In this document: positions 27,339-36,766 of the stretch, piece by piece
Layout: each line of letters opens with the position of its first letter
Numbering within the stretch: position 1 is the stretch's first letter
Assembly (NCBI RefSeq): GCF_022842145.1
Contig: NZ_JALHQD010000005.1
Coordinates: 124,001 to 188,000, forward strand
DNA: 64,000 nt
Direction of reading: 5' to 3'
Source of the DNA: Tabrizicola sp.
GTDB lineage: Bacteria; Pseudomonadota; Alphaproteobacteria; Rhodobacterales; Rhodobacteraceae
Made by a program: the position numbers and the translations under genes
Notes under the pieces: generated by a model
The model's database searches: none
What the model saw: only the letters and a program-made list of their open reading frames with translations
What the model was told of the DNA's origin: nothing

Positions 27339-27806
27339 ATGCTCACCCGCCTTGCCCTCGCGCTTCTCCTGGCCACGCCCGCCGCAGCCCAGGATGCCGA
27401 CCCCAGAAACCAGCTGGTCGAGGGCTACATGGCCTGCATGTCCGGCGGCGGGGATGCGGACCTGACCGGCGAGATGCTTGATGCCGTGTTCTGGACACGT
27501 GAGGACGACAGCGAGATGGGCCTTGTCACCTTCTTGCCCGGCGCGGGCGACAGCACCGTGGTCTACATGGCCGACGACGGCAGCTTCTGCCACGTCGAAA
27601 GCCTGACCGTCGACAGCGCGACCGCGTCCGAGATCCTTGCCGCCAGCCTTGGCGGGGACGAGGGCGCGCCCTTCGACTACTCCAAGGACGACATGGGCTG
27701 CACCCGGCTGGATTTCGAGACCGGCGTGCAAGCGACAATCACCTCGGGCGGCAACGACCCGACCTGCGGCTCGGACACCGACTCGGGCGTCCGCTTCACC
27801 TTCTGA
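27339..27806 (+). CDS. Secreted hypothetical protein
   Basis: A 155-residue protein with a signal peptide (MLTRLALALLLATPAAAQ). The mature part carries four cysteines in DPRNQLVEGYMACMSGG, GSFCHVES, DMGCTRL and PTCGSD, probably two disulfides, so a periplasmic location is likely. No family recognised. AAGGAA stands 6 bases before the ATG. It precedes sucD by 54 bases, in which a short GC hairpin (27815-27829) without T-run is found. Confidence 0.75.
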   Translation: MLTRLALALLLATPAAAQDADPRNQLVEGYMACMSGGGDADLTGEMLDAVFWTREDDSEMGLVTFLPGAGDSTVVYMADDGSFCHVESLTVDSATASEILAASLGGDEGAPFDYSKDDMGCTRLDFETGVQATITSGGNDPTCGSDTDSGVRFTF

Positions 27807-27860
27807 TACCCTCCGGCCCGCTTCGGGCCTGCGACAAGCTGGATACAAGGAACGTTAAGA

Positions 27861-28745
27861 ATGTCCGTCCTCGTCAACAAAGCGACCAAAGTGATCTGCC
27901 AGGGCTTCACCGGCAGCCAGGGCACCTTCCACTCCGAACAGGCCATCGCCTACGGCACGCAGATGGTCGGCGGCGTGACGCCCGGCAAGGGCGGGACCGA
28001 ACACCTCGGCCTCCCGGTCTTCGACAGCGTCCACGACGCGGTTGCGAAAACCGGCGCCAATGCGACCGCGATCTACGTGCCCCCGCCCTTCGCCGCGGAC
28101 TCGATCCTGGAGGCGATCGACGCCGAGATCCCGCTGATCGTCTGCATCACCGAAGGCATCCCGGTCCTTGACATGATGAAGGTCAAGCGCGCCCTCATCA
28201 ACTCGCGCTCGCGCCTGATCGGCCCGAACTGCCCCGGCGTCCTGACCCCCGGCGAATGCAAGATCGGGATCATGCCGGGCAGCATCTTCTCCAAGGGCTC
28301 GGTCGGGGTTGTGTCACGCTCCGGCACCCTGACCTATGAGGCCGTGAAGCAGACCACCGACGTCGGCCTCGGCCAATCCACCGCAGTGGGCATCGGCGGC
28401 GACCCGATCAAGGGGACCGAGCACATCGACGTGCTCGAGATGTTCCTCGCCGATCCCGAGACGCATTCGATCATCATGATCGGCGAGATCGGCGGCGCGG
28501 CGGAAGAAGAAGCCGCCCAATTCCTCGCCGATGAAAAGAAGAAGGGCCGCTGGAAGCCCACCGCCGGCTTCATCGCCGGCCGCACCGCCCCCCCCGGCCG
28601 CCGCATGGGCCACGCCGGAGCCATCGTGGCCGGTGGCAAAGGCGACGCGGAATCGAAGATCCAGGCCATGCTCAGCGCCGGGATCGTCGTGGCGGATAGC
28701 CCGGCAGGGTTGGGTGAGGCCGTGCTGAAGGCGATTAAAGGCTAA
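27861..28745 (+). CDS. sucD: Succinyl-CoA synthetase alpha subunit
   Basis: The CoA-binding subunit of succinyl-CoA synthetase. The 294-residue protein begins [21 protein letters not shown], the CoA-binding Rossmann start. [22 protein letters not shown] follows, and the phosphorylated histidine is His251 in [19 protein letters not shown] stands upstream of the ATG. sucD is normally adjacent to sucC; here three envelope-type genes lie between them. A hairpin with T-run follows its stop and separates it from sucA. Confidence 0.97.
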   Translation: MSVLVNKATKVICQGFTGSQGTFHSEQAIAYGTQMVGGVTPGKGGTEHLGLPVFDSVHDAVAKTGANATAIYVPPPFAADSILEAIDAEIPLIVCITEGIPVLDMMKVKRALINSRSRLIGPNCPGVLTPGECKIGIMPGSIFSKGSVGVVSRSGTLTYEAVKQTTDVGLGQSTAVGIGGDPIKGTEHIDVLEMFLADPETHSIIMIGEIGGAAEEEAAQFLADEKKKGRWKPTAGFIAGRTAPPGRRMGHAGAIVAGGKGDAESKIQAMLSAGIVVADSPAGLGEAVLKAIKG

Positions 28746-28754
28746 TTGGATCAG

Positions 28755-28776
28755 GGCGAGGGACGCCTCGCCTTTT
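28755..28776 (+). terminator. Intrinsic terminator/attenuator between sucD and sucA
   Basis: Arms GGCGAGG (28755-28761) and CCTCGCC (28766-28772) enclose the loop GACG, followed by TTTT. It stands 10 bases after the sucD stop and 39 before the sucA start. It would limit read-through from sucCD into sucAB, or mark an independent sucA promoter. Confidence 0.6.
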
Positions 28777-28814
28777 CTCCTCGGCGGTGACCCCGCCCCA
28801 CAAGGAACCGCGCG

Positions 28815-31784
28815 ATGACCGACCAATCCCCCACCGCCGCCTTCACTGCCTCGTCCTTTCTTGACGGGGCCAATGCCGATTACGTCGACCAGCTGGCCGC
28901 CCGCCACGCCGCCGACCCGGCCAGCGTTGATCCGCAATGGGCGGAGTTCTTCAAGGCCCTCGGCGACAGCGAGCTTGACACGAAGCGCGCCGCGCAAGGC
29001 CCCAGCTGGGCCCGCGCCGACTGGCCGCCGCAGCCGGTGGATGACCTCACCGCCGCGCTCACCGGCGAATGGGCTGCCCCGCTCCCGGCGAAAGAAGCCA
29101 AAGCGGCGGGCCAGAAGATCGCTGCCAAGGCCGCCGAACAGGGCGTCCAGTTGACCGAGGAACAGATCCAGCGCGCCGTCCTCGACAGCATCCGCGCGAT
29201 CATGATCATCCGCGCCTACCGGATCCGCGGCCACCTTGCCGCCGACCTCGACCCGCTTGGGATGACCGAACGCGGCAACCAGCCGGAGCTTGACCCGAAA
29301 TCCTACGGCTTCACCGAAGCCGACATGGACCGGCCGATCTTCATCGACAACGTCCTTGGCCTGACCCACGCCTCGATGCGGGAAATCATCGACATCGTGA
29401 AGCGCACCTACTGCGGCACCTTCGCGCTGCAGTACATGCACATCTCCGACCCCGAACAGGCGGGCTGGCTGAAGGAACGGATCGAAGGCTACGGCAAGGA
29501 AATCCAGTTCACCCGCGAAGGCCGCAAGGCCATCCTGAACAAGCTGGTCGAGGCGGAGGGCTATGAAAAGTTCCTCCACGTCAAATACATGGGCACCAAG
29601 CGTTTCGGCCTTGATGGCGGCGAAGCCCTGATCCCGGCGATGGAGCAGATCATCAAGCGCGGCGGCGCTTTGGGGGTCAAGGACGTGATCATCGGCATGC
29701 CGCACCGCGGCCGCCTTTCCGTCCTCGCCAACGTGATGATGAAGCCCTACCGCGCGATCTTCCACGAATTCCAGGGCGGCTCCTACAAGCCCGAGGATGT
29801 GGATGGCTCGGGCGACGTGAAGTATCACCTTGGGGCCTCCAGTGACCGTGAGTTTGACGGCAACAAGGTCCACCTTTCCCTCACCGCCAATCCCAGCCAC
29901 CTTGAGGCGGTGAACCCCGTCGTCCTTGGCAAGGTCCGCGCCAAGCAAGACCAGCTGAACGACACCACCGACCGCATCGCCGCCCTGCCGATCCTGCTGC
30001 ACGGCGACGCCGCATTCGCCGGTCAGGGCGTCGTGGCCGAATGCCTGCAACTGTCGGGCATCAAGGGCCACCGCACCGGCGGCTGCATCCACATCATCGT
30101 CAACAACCAGATCGGCTTTACCACCGCCCCGGCCTTCAGCCGGACCTCGCCCTACCCGACCGACATTGCCTTGATGGTCGAAGCTCCGATCTTCCACGTC
30201 AACGGCGACGACCCCGAAGCCGTGGTCCATGCTGCCCGTGTGGCGACCGAGTTCCGCCAGAAGTTCCACAAGGACGTGGTCATCGACATCTTCTGCTACC
30301 GCCGCTTCGGTCACAACGAAGGCGACGAGCCGATGTTCACCAACCCGGCGATGTACGCCCGCATCAAGCGCCAGAAGACCACGCTGCAGCTTTACACCGA
30401 ACGGCTGGTCGCGGACGGCCTGATCCCCGAAGGCGAGATCGAGGACATGAAGGCCGCCTTCCAGTCGCGCCTGAACGAAGAGTTCGAGGCTGGAAAAGCA
30501 TTCCTCCCGAACAAGGCCGACTGGCTGGACGGCCGCTGGAAGAACCTGGCGACCAAGGACCTCAACAACTATCAGCGCGGCGAGACCTGGATCAAACCCG
30601 AGACCATGGCCGAAGTCGGCGCTGCCCTGACCCGCGTGCCGGACGGCTTTGACATGCACAAGACCGTCACCCGTCAGCTGGACGCCAAGAAGGAAATGTT
30701 CGCCAAGGGCGAAGGTTTCGACTGGGCCACCGCCGAAGCGCTGGCCTTCGGCTCGCTCCAGACCGAAGGCTTCGCCGTCCGTCTGTCGGGCCAGGATTGC
30801 ACCCGTGGCACCTTCAGCCAACGACATTCCGGCTGGGTCGACCAGACGACCGAAGAACGCCACTACCCCTTGAACCACATCCGCCCCGGCCAGGCGCGGT
30901 ATGAGGTGATCGACTCGATGCTGTCGGAATACGCGGTCCTTGGCTTCGAATACGGCTATTCGCTTTCGGAACCGAACGCCCTGACGCTGTGGGAAGCGCA
31001 GTTCGGCGACTTCGCCAACGGCGCGCAGATCATGATCGACCAGTTCATCAACTCGGGCGAGTCGAAATGGCTGCGGATGTCGGGCCTGGTGATGCTGCTG
31101 CCCCACGGCTACGAAGGCCAGGGCCCGGAACACTCCTCCGCCCGTCTGGAACGCTTCCTGCAACTCAGCGCGGAAGACAACTGGATCGTCGCCAACTGCA
31201 CGACCCCGGCGAACTACTTCCACATCCTGCGCCGCCAGCTACACCGGACCTACCGCAAACCCTTGATCCTGATGACGCCGAAGTCGCTTCTGCGGCATCC
31301 GATGGCGATCTCCCGCGCGGAAGACTTCACCGACGGCTCCACGTTCCACCGCGTCCTCTGGGATGACGCGCAGAAGGGCAACTCCACTGCAAAGCTGCAG
31401 GCCGACGACCAGATCAAGCGTGTCGTCCTGTGTTCGGGCAAGGTCTACTACGACCTTCTGGCCGAACGCGACGCGCAGGGGATCGAGGATACCTACCTCC
31501 TCCGCGTCGAACAGCTGTACCCGGTGCCGACGATTTCCCTCACCCAGGAACTCAGCCGCTTCCCCAAGGCCGATTTCGTCTGGTGCCAGGAAGAACCCAA
31601 GAACCAGGGTGCCTGGTCCTTCATCGAGCCCGAAATCGAGGCCGTCCTGACCAAGATCAGGGCCAAGCCCACCCGGATGTCCTATGCGGGCCGCAAGGCC
31701 AGCGCCTCGCCCGCCACGGGCCTCGCCTCGCGCCACAAATACGAACAGCAGCAACTCGTCGCCCAGGCCCTGGGCCTGAACTGA
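28815..31784 (+). CDS. sucA: 2-Oxoglutarate dehydrogenase E1 component
   Basis: The thiamine-diphosphate-dependent E1 of the 2-oxoglutarate dehydrogenase complex, which decarboxylates 2-oxoglutarate and transfers the succinyl group to the E2 lipoyl group. It is 989 residues, the normal size. Landmarks are the N-terminal helix [15 protein letters not shown] (E2 docking), [32 protein letters not shown], the ThDP motif [14 protein letters not shown] ending in [22 protein letters not shown], and the transketolase-like C-terminal region with [20 protein letters not shown]. It is followed by sucB after 22 bases. Confidence 0.97.
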   Translation: MTDQSPTAAFTASSFLDGANADYVDQLAARHAADPASVDPQWAEFFKALGDSELDTKRAAQGPSWARADWPPQPVDDLTAALTGEWAAPLPAKEAKAAGQKIAAKAAEQGVQLTEEQIQRAVLDSIRAIMIIRAYRIRGHLAADLDPLGMTERGNQPELDPKSYGFTEADMDRPIFIDNVLGLTHASMREIIDIVKRTYCGTFALQYMHISDPEQAGWLKERIEGYGKEIQFTREGRKAILNKLVEAEGYEKFLHVKYMGTKRFGLDGGEALIPAMEQIIKRGGALGVKDVIIGMPHRGRLSVLANVMMKPYRAIFHEFQGGSYKPEDVDGSGDVKYHLGASSDREFDGNKVHLSLTANPSHLEAVNPVVLGKVRAKQDQLNDTTDRIAALPILLHGDAAFAGQGVVAECLQLSGIKGHRTGGCIHIIVNNQIGFTTAPAFSRTSPYPTDIALMVEAPIFHVNGDDPEAVVHAARVATEFRQKFHKDVVIDIFCYRRFGHNEGDEPMFTNPAMYARIKRQKTTLQLYTERLVADGLIPEGEIEDMKAAFQSRLNEEFEAGKAFLPNKADWLDGRWKNLATKDLNNYQRGETWIKPETMAEVGAALTRVPDGFDMHKTVTRQLDAKKEMFAKGEGFDWATAEALAFGSLQTEGFAVRLSGQDCTRGTFSQRHSGWVDQTTEERHYPLNHIRPGQARYEVIDSMLSEYAVLGFEYGYSLSEPNALTLWEAQFGDFANGAQIMIDQFINSGESKWLRMSGLVMLLPHGYEGQGPEHSSARLERFLQLSAEDNWIVANCTTPANYFHILRRQLHRTYRKPLILMTPKSLLRHPMAISRAEDFTDGSTFHRVLWDDAQKGNSTAKLQADDQIKRVVLCSGKVYYDLLAERDAQGIEDTYLLRVEQLYPVPTISLTQELSRFPKADFVWCQEEPKNQGAWSFIEPEIEAVLTKIRAKPTRMSYAGRKASASPATGLASRHKYEQQQLVAQALGLN

Positions 31785-31806
31785 CCTCGAAGACCGGAGA
31801 CTGACA

Positions 31807-33057
31807 ATGACTGACGTGATGGTTCCCGCCCTTGGCGAATCCGTGTCCGAGGCCACCGTATCCACCTGGTTCAAGAAACCCGGCGACGCGGTGAAGCAGG
31901 ACGAAATGCTTTGCGAACTTGAGACCGACAAGGTCTCGGTCGAGGTCCCTTCACCGGTGACGGGCGTCCTGGCCGAGATCATCGCCCCCGAAGGCACGAC
32001 CGTGGCCGCCAACGCCCGCCTGGCCATCGTGACCGAAGGTGCCGCCGCCCCCAAGGTGGCCGAGCAAAAACCGGTGACGGAAGACCCGAAGATCGAAGCC
32101 GCCGCCGCCATCGGCTCCCCCTGCGCGGGACATGAGGAGATGACCCCCCGCGCCGACGTCGAGAACGCGCCTTCCGCCAAGAAGGCGATGGCCGAGGCCG
32201 GTCTTTCCGCCGACGCCGTCAAGGGCACCGGCCGCGACGGTCGGGTAATGAAGGAAGACGTCGCCAAAGCGGTCGCCACCCCGGCCCCCGCTGCCGCCCC
32301 CGCCCCCGCGCCCGCTCCGGCCACGGTCCCCCGCGCGCCCGTCCCCGCCGACGATGCCGCGCGCGAGGAACGGGTCAAGATGACCCGCCTCCGCGCCACC
32401 ATCGCCCGTCGCCTGAAGGATGCCCAGAACACCGCCGCGATGCTGACGACCTATAACGAGGTCGACATGTCCGGCATCATGTCCTTGCGCAACGAATACA
32501 AGGACGCCTTCGAGAAGAAGCACGGCGTCAAGCTCGGCTTCATGTCCTTCTTCGTGAAGGCCTGCACCCACGCCCTGAAGGAAGTCCCCGAGGTCAACGC
32601 CGAGATCGATGGCCAGGACGTGGTCTACAAGAACTACGTCCACATGGGCGTCGCCGTCGGCACCCCCTCGGGCCTCGTCGTCCCGGTGGTGAGGGACGCC
32701 GACCAGATGGGCTTCGCCGCCATCGAGAAAAAGATCGCCGAACTGGGCCTCCGCGCCCGCGACGGCAAGCTGTCGATGGCCGAGATGCAGGGCGGCTCCT
32801 TCACCATCTCCAACGGCGGCGTCTATGGCTCCTTGATGTCGTCGCCCATCCTCAACCCCCCGCAGTCCGGCATCCTCGGCATGCACAAAATCCAGGACCG
32901 CCCCGTCGTGGTGAACGGCCAGATCGTCATCCGCCCGATGATGTACCTCGCGCTCAGCTACGACCACCGCATCGTCGACGGCAAAGGCGCGGTGACGTTC
33001 CTGGTGCGGGTGAAAGAAGCGCTGGAGGACCCGCGTCGGCTGCTGATGGATTTGTGA
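31807..33057 (+). CDS. sucB: Dihydrolipoamide succinyltransferase (E2)
   Basis: The E2 core of the 2-oxoglutarate dehydrogenase complex. The 416-residue protein has one lipoyl domain (residues 1-75, lipoylated Lys42 in [11 protein letters not shown]), a linker, a peripheral subunit-binding domain ([20 protein letters not shown], about 120-145), an Ala/Pro-rich linker around 155-180 and the catalytic acyltransferase domain with the active-site His386 and Asp390 in [12 protein letters not shown]. It follows sucA by 22 bases. Complex repeats lie after its stop. Confidence 0.96.
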   Translation: MTDVMVPALGESVSEATVSTWFKKPGDAVKQDEMLCELETDKVSVEVPSPVTGVLAEIIAPEGTTVAANARLAIVTEGAAAPKVAEQKPVTEDPKIEAAAAIGSPCAGHEEMTPRADVENAPSAKKAMAEAGLSADAVKGTGRDGRVMKEDVAKAVATPAPAAAPAPAPAPATVPRAPVPADDAAREERVKMTRLRATIARRLKDAQNTAAMLTTYNEVDMSGIMSLRNEYKDAFEKKHGVKLGFMSFFVKACTHALKEVPEVNAEIDGQDVVYKNYVHMGVAVGTPSGLVVPVVRDADQMGFAAIEKKIAELGLRARDGKLSMAEMQGGSFTISNGGVYGSLMSSPILNPPQSGILGMHKIQDRPVVVNGQIVIRPMMYLALSYDHRIVDGKGAVTFLVRVKEALEDPRRLLMDL

Positions 33058-33061
33058 GGGG

Positions 33062-33116
33062 AGTCGGGATGAGCCCGACCTACGGTGATGCTTAGGGCGG
33101 GGCGTGCCCCGCCTAA
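33062..33116 (+). repeat. REP-like hairpins after sucB
   Basis: GTCGGG-ATGAG-CCCGAC, then CTACGG and a longer hairpin CTTAGGGCGGGGC-GT-GCCCCGCCTAAG (33091-33116, one bulge). There is no T-run. Both lie between the sucB stop and the next gene and could stop transcription or stabilise the mRNA end. Confidence 0.6.
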
Positions 33117-33126
33117 GTGAGGAAAC

Positions 33127-33438
33127 ATGATCGACGAAGGTTCGTCATCAGGCAAAGACAACGCCGAGTACCGTCTTGCGGCGCATGACGACGCTCCGAA
33201 AAAAGCTGGCCCGAGAAAACTCAGCTCGAGAAGTCAGTACCTCCTTGCAGCTTCCTTTGGTGCTCCGACTTCGCTCTTTTGTTATGGGATAGCAAAGCTG
33301 ATCGAGAACGATCCAGCTGACCCACAATACTACAAAGTGACCAAGTTCTATGTAATGGCTGGGATAGGTGTAGCCTTGACGGTGTTTGCACTTTGGAAGG
33401 CGTGGAAATCACCAAGTCGACCGGAACCTCCCACGTAG
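33127..33438 (+). CDS. Small membrane protein of atypical composition
   Basis: A 103-residue protein with a polar, lysine-rich N-terminus and two predicted membrane helices (YLLAASFGAPTSLFCYGIA and KFYVMAGIGVALTVFALW). Base composition is visibly lower in GC than its neighbours and codon use is unlike theirs (for example many third-position A/T), a sign of recent transfer. GAGGAA stands 7 bases before the ATG. A 23-bp inverted repeat covers its stop codon. Function unknown. Confidence 0.6.
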   Translation: MIDEGSSSGKDNAEYRLAAHDDAPKKAGPRKLSSRSQYLLAASFGAPTSLFCYGIAKLIENDPADPQYYKVTKFYVMAGIGVALTVFALWKAWKSPSRPEPPT

Positions 33439-33486
33439 GGTGCGCTACAGCGCACCATCCGCCGGTGCGCTGTAGCGCACCCTACG
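33434..33486. repeat. Perfect 23-bp inverted repeat
   Basis: Arms at 33434-33456 and 33464-33486 are exact reverse complements around a 7-base loop ATCCGCC; each contains GTAGGGTGCGCT or its complement. It overlaps the stop of the gene before it. It looks like a REP-type element or strong bidirectional terminator. Confidence 0.8.
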
Positions 33487-33521
33487 CCAACCACAACCGT
33501 CCACATCCACCCCGGACCCCC

Positions 33522-33938
33522 ATGCCCCACCCCGCCCCCACCGCCGCGACAAGCGCCCCACCTGCCCCCTTTTGGGGAGGATCGGGACGCTTCCCATTGG
33601 CCACCCTTGCCGCGCGGATCATGCTTGGGGTCTTCCTCTTCTTCATCCTCCTGACCGCCGTCCCATGGTTCTTCACCCGTGGACCAGAGGTCGCTTTCGG
33701 CGTTGTCATCTCGGCCATTCCCAACTTTCTGGTCCTCGCGGCCTTCGCTTTTCTCCTGCCAAGAGGAAACCTGATACTTGCGGCCGTCTTTGCCGTCTGG
33801 TGCCTGTGGGGCCTGATCGACTCTTTCTCCGGTGGTCCGAACCTGTTCGCGGCAATGATCGGATACGCCCACGGAGTCCTGAACTTTGTCGGCATTGCCG
33901 GCGTCGTCAAAGGCTGGCCGGGAAAAGTTAACCCATGA
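33522..33938 (+). CDS. Small multi-pass membrane protein
   Basis: A 138-residue protein with four predicted membrane helices starting near ARIMLGVFLFFILLTAVPWF, VISAIPNFLVLAAFAFLL, NLILAAVFAVWCLWGLI and an end segment around VLNFVGIAGVVKGW. The ATG at 33522 begins a Pro/Ala-rich N-terminus but has no good Shine-Dalgarno. Its stop overlaps the start of the following gene (ATGA). No family is recognised. Confidence 0.65.
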   Translation: MPHPAPTAATSAPPAPFWGGSGRFPLATLAARIMLGVFLFFILLTAVPWFFTRGPEVAFGVVISAIPNFLVLAAFAFLLPRGNLILAAVFAVWCLWGLIDSFSGGPNLFAAMIGYAHGVLNFVGIAGVVKGWPGKVNP

Positions 33939-34288
33939 CCCACACCCTGGCCGCCCTCGAACACACCCTCTGGGTCACGGAAACCCGCCACGACCGCGCT
34001 CTGATGGACGCCACCTTCGCCCCCGACTTCCACGAATTCGGCCGCTCCGGGCGTCGATACACGCGCGATGACCTCCTCCCGAACGGAGAGACGCAGGCCA
34101 TCGACGCCACCCTCCACACCCTTACCGTCACCCAGGTCAGCCCCACAATCGCCCTCGTCACCTACCGCTCCGAACTCCGCCGCCCCTCCGGCACCGAATG
34201 GGCCAACCGAGCCTCCCTCTGGGACCGCACCTCAGGCCGCTGGCACCTCCGCTTCCATCAGGGCACCCCCTGCGAGGGCCCCGCATGA
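33935..34288 (+). CDS. DUF4440 / NTF2-like protein
   Basis: A 117-residue protein of the SnoaL/NTF2-like fold: LAALEHTLWVTETRHDRALMDATFAPDF (N-terminal helix with typical DxxxLxxxFAPDF), FGRSGRRYTRDDLL, and the closing strands IALVTYRSELRR and WANRASLWDRTSGRWHLRFHQGTP. The family includes steroid isomerases, hydrolases and proteins of unknown role. The start overlaps the preceding stop by 4 bases. Confidence 0.85.
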   Translation: MTHTLAALEHTLWVTETRHDRALMDATFAPDFHEFGRSGRRYTRDDLLPNGETQAIDATLHTLTVTQVSPTIALVTYRSELRRPSGTEWANRASLWDRTSGRWHLRFHQGTPCEGPA

Positions 34289-34293
34289 CCCGC

Positions 34294-34845
34294 CTATCCA
34301 CCCGTCAAGGCCAGGATGTCCGCCGCCACGGCGGCAAGGTCCGCGCCCAGCTGGTGGTCGCCGTCCGGCACCAGATGCAACACCGCCTGCGGCACCGCGC
34401 TCGCATAAAGCCGGGCGTGGTCGACCTCTACCACCGCGTCCGCCTCGCCGTGCCAGAGACTGACCGGCATCCCCTCGGGCAAGGCAAACTCCTCGCGCAC
34501 CTGCATCTCCTCCAGCGTCCAGCCTCCGGGCCCGACGAAAGGTGCGCCGATCAGCACCAGCGCCCCCGGCCGGAAGTCCGGCGGATGCTCGGCCAGCGTG
34601 TGGATCAGCACCGTGCCGCCCGCCGAATGGCCAACCAGAACGTCGCCATCGCGCATCCCCGCCAGTTCCAGCCGCAGCACCGGACTCCAGCGCCGATACT
34701 CCGGATTGGCCTCGCCCGGCATCTTCGGATAGCGCAGCCGGAAACCCGGCCCGACCGCACTCTCCAGACTGGCGGCCAGCGTCGCGTCCCAGGCATCGTG
34801 CACGCCCTCGCCCGCGCCCTGCACGAACAGGATGGTCTTCGTCAT
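34294..34845 (-). CDS. Alpha/beta hydrolase
   Basis: A 183-residue small alpha/beta hydrolase. The nucleophile elbow is GHSAGG (Ser74) after the strand DVLVGH; Asp136 in WHGEADAVVEV and His164 in DGDHQLG complete the triad. FVQGAGEG near the start gives the oxyanion region. Esterases and similar RBBP9-like hydrolases have this size. The substrate is unknown. It is antiparallel to its suc-cluster neighbours and ends 6 bases from the NTF2-like gene. Confidence 0.9.
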   Translation of the reverse strand: MTKTILFVQGAGEGVHDAWDATLAASLESAVGPGFRLRYPKMPGEANPEYRRWSPVLRLELAGMRDGDVLVGHSAGGTVLIHTLAEHPPDFRPGALVLIGAPFVGPGGWTLEEMQVREEFALPEGMPVSLWHGEADAVVEVDHARLYASAVPQAVLHLVPDGDHQLGADLAAVAADILALTGG

Positions 34846-34928
34846 CGCTGCACCTCCGATCCCAGGGCCAACGCCCGTCCCGCGCGCCCGTTCCCCTACC
34901 CCGACTTGGCTCTCGGCAGAGGTGCTGC

Positions 34929-35360
34929 ATGACCCGCGCCACCCGGTCCGCCCTTACTCTGGCCACCCTCACTCTGGCCGCCCTCCTTGCCACCCCCCTG
35001 TCGGCCCAGGTCGTCCCCACCGGGTCGCCCGCCGCCGACATCCTGCTCTCGCAAGCCATCGCCGAGCATCGCGTCTTTCTCACCTGCTCCGCCCTTGACC
35101 CCGAAACCCACGCCCGCATCCTTGCCGGTTGGCAGGCCGACATCGCCTCGGCCACGGCGATCCTTGCCGCGCACAACATGCCCGGCGAGACCGTCGCCGC
35201 CTTCACGACCACCGCCGACCCCCAAGTCCTGATGCCCGGCGATGACACCCCCTGGGCCGAGGTTCAGGCGCTTTGCGCCACGCGACCCGATTGGCGTCAG
35301 GCCTATGACAGCCGCGACCGGCTCATCCTTGACCCGAAACTGGCGGAGGTCCTGAAATGA
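34929..35360 (+). CDS. Secreted hypothetical protein
   Basis: A 143-residue protein with signal peptide (TRATRSALTLATLTLAALLATPLSAQ). The mature part is helical with cysteines at CSALDPETHA and LCATRPDW, which likely pair. AGAGG stands 6 bases before the ATG. It overlaps the next gene by 4 bases (ATGA). No family is recognised. Confidence 0.75.
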   Translation: MTRATRSALTLATLTLAALLATPLSAQVVPTGSPAADILLSQAIAEHRVFLTCSALDPETHARILAGWQADIASATAILAAHNMPGETVAAFTTTADPQVLMPGDDTPWAEVQALCATRPDWRQAYDSRDRLILDPKLAEVLK

Positions 35361-36292
35361 CCCCCGTCGCGCTGATGTCCTGCATGCGGAACGAAGGCAT
35401 CCACGTCCTGGAATGGCTGGCCTATCACCGCGTCATCGGCTTTGGCCAGGTTGTCATCTGCTCCAACGACTGCGACGACGGTTCGGATCGCCTGCTCGAC
35501 CTTCTGGCCGACCACGGGCAGATCGACCACCTCCCGAACCCCGTCCCGACGGGTGAGCCGCCGCAGAAGCACGGGATCGCGCGCGCCCTTGCGCATCTTG
35601 CCGCCAGCCCTGCCGACTGGCTTGCCCATCTGGACAGCGACGAGTTCCTGAACATCGCCCCCGGCGCGGGTCCCGTCCAGGACCTTGTCAGACGGGCCGG
35701 GGACGCCCACGCCATCGCGCTGCCCTGGCGCCTGTTCGGCGACAGCGGCCACCAGACCTGGCCCGGCGAAACCCTCCGCGCCTTCACCGCCTGCGAGCGC
35801 GCGCCCGACCCGGCCACCGTCAAGTTCAAGTCGCTCTTCCGCCACCGCGCCTTCGCCTCGGCCTCCGACCACATGCCCACCGCGCCCCGCGTGGAAACCC
35901 CGCTCGCCGTCAACACCGGGGGCGAACCCCTGTCCTCGGCCCCTCTCTTCGGCAAGCCCGTCGCCCGCTACCAGCCCATCGACACAGCCCTGCGCGGCGG
36001 CGCCGTGGTGAACCACTACGCCATCCGCTCGACCGACAGCTTCCGACTGAAACAGGCGCGCGGCCGCGGCATGGGTCCGGCCTGGGAAAAGTATTTGCCC
36101 GGCTCCACCTGGCACCGCCGCGCCAACCGGAACGAGGCCCAGGACCGCACGATCCTCCGCCGCTGGCCCGAGGTCGAAGCCGAACTCGCCCGCCTCCGCG
36201 CCCTCCCCGGCGTGGCCAAGGCGGAAGCCACCTGCCACGACTGGTTCCTCGAAACCCGCGACAGCCTTCGCCCCGCAAGGACCACCGCATGA
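35357..36292 (+). CDS. Family 2/92-type glycosyltransferase
   Basis: A 311-residue glycosyltransferase of the GT-A fold. The N-terminus MTPVALMSCMRNEGIHVLEW is the typical start of the GT2/GT92-like family; the metal-binding motif is DSDEF (residues 93-97) after LAHLD. TVKFKSLFRHRAF and VVNHYAIRSTDSF are the conserved C-terminal blocks. It probably builds or decorates a surface glycan. It overlaps both neighbours by 4 bases, so it is in one operon with the secreted protein and the MAPEG gene. Confidence 0.87.
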   Translation: MTPVALMSCMRNEGIHVLEWLAYHRVIGFGQVVICSNDCDDGSDRLLDLLADHGQIDHLPNPVPTGEPPQKHGIARALAHLAASPADWLAHLDSDEFLNIAPGAGPVQDLVRRAGDAHAIALPWRLFGDSGHQTWPGETLRAFTACERAPDPATVKFKSLFRHRAFASASDHMPTAPRVETPLAVNTGGEPLSSAPLFGKPVARYQPIDTALRGGAVVNHYAIRSTDSFRLKQARGRGMGPAWEKYLPGSTWHRRANRNEAQDRTILRRWPEVEAELARLRALPGVAKAEATCHDWFLETRDSLRPARTTA

Positions 36293-36684
36293 CCCCCGAG
36301 CTGACCGCCCTCGCCCTCGCCGGCCTCCTCCAGACCGTGCAGTACATCGCCTTCGCGATCCCCGCGAACGTCGAGCTTGGCACCGGCTACACTTCCAGCC
36401 CCCGCGACCGCCCGCCGTCCCGGCAGCTTTCCACCCTGACGGGCCGCCTGCAACGCGCGATGAACAACCACTTCGAGGGGCTGATCCTCTTCACCCTCGC
36501 CGTCGTCGTGGTGACCCTCGGCGACCAGTCCACCACCACCACGCAATACGCCGCCTGGACCTACCTCGCGGCCCGCATCCTCTACATCCCCGCCTATGCC
36601 CTCGGCTGGCGCCCTTGGCGCTCGGCGATCTGGGCGGTAGGCTTCTTCGCAACCCTGACGATGATCGTGGCCGCCCTGATCTGA
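36289..36684 (+). CDS. MAPEG-family membrane protein
   Basis: A 131-residue protein with four membrane helices of the MAPEG (membrane-associated eicosanoid and glutathione metabolism) family. The typical motif RLQRAMNNHFEGLILFTLAV carries the conserved Asn-His-x-Glu. YLAARILYIPAYALG follows. Bacterial members have glutathione-dependent or unknown functions. It is the last gene before lpdA; a structured repeat lies between. Confidence 0.88.
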   Translation: MTPELTALALAGLLQTVQYIAFAIPANVELGTGYTSSPRDRPPSRQLSTLTGRLQRAMNNHFEGLILFTLAVVVVTLGDQSTTTTQYAAWTYLAARILYIPAYALGWRPWRSAIWAVGFFATLTMIVAALI

Positions 36685-36688
36685 CCCT

Positions 36689-36746
36689 TTCATCTTTGAC
36701 CAAATATCCCACGGGGGTCCGGGGGTGTGAAACCCCCGGCTCCGCC
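36689..36746 (+). repeat. AAATATCCC-type structured repeat, copy 4
   Basis: CTTTCATCTTTGACCAAATA, TCCCACGGGGGT, then a stem with arms CCGGGGGT and ACCCCCGG around GTGAA. It matches copy 1 at 14902 except in the stem ends. It lies between the MAPEG gene and lpdA. Confidence 0.78.
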
Positions 36747-36766
36747 GCCCGACCAAAGGAACCAAC

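Noticed and set aside
28314-31223. 969-codon open frame antisense to sucA and sucD
   Set aside because: It mirrors the codon structure of the real genes in high-GC DNA, has low-complexity composition and no motifs; sucA and sucD are certain.
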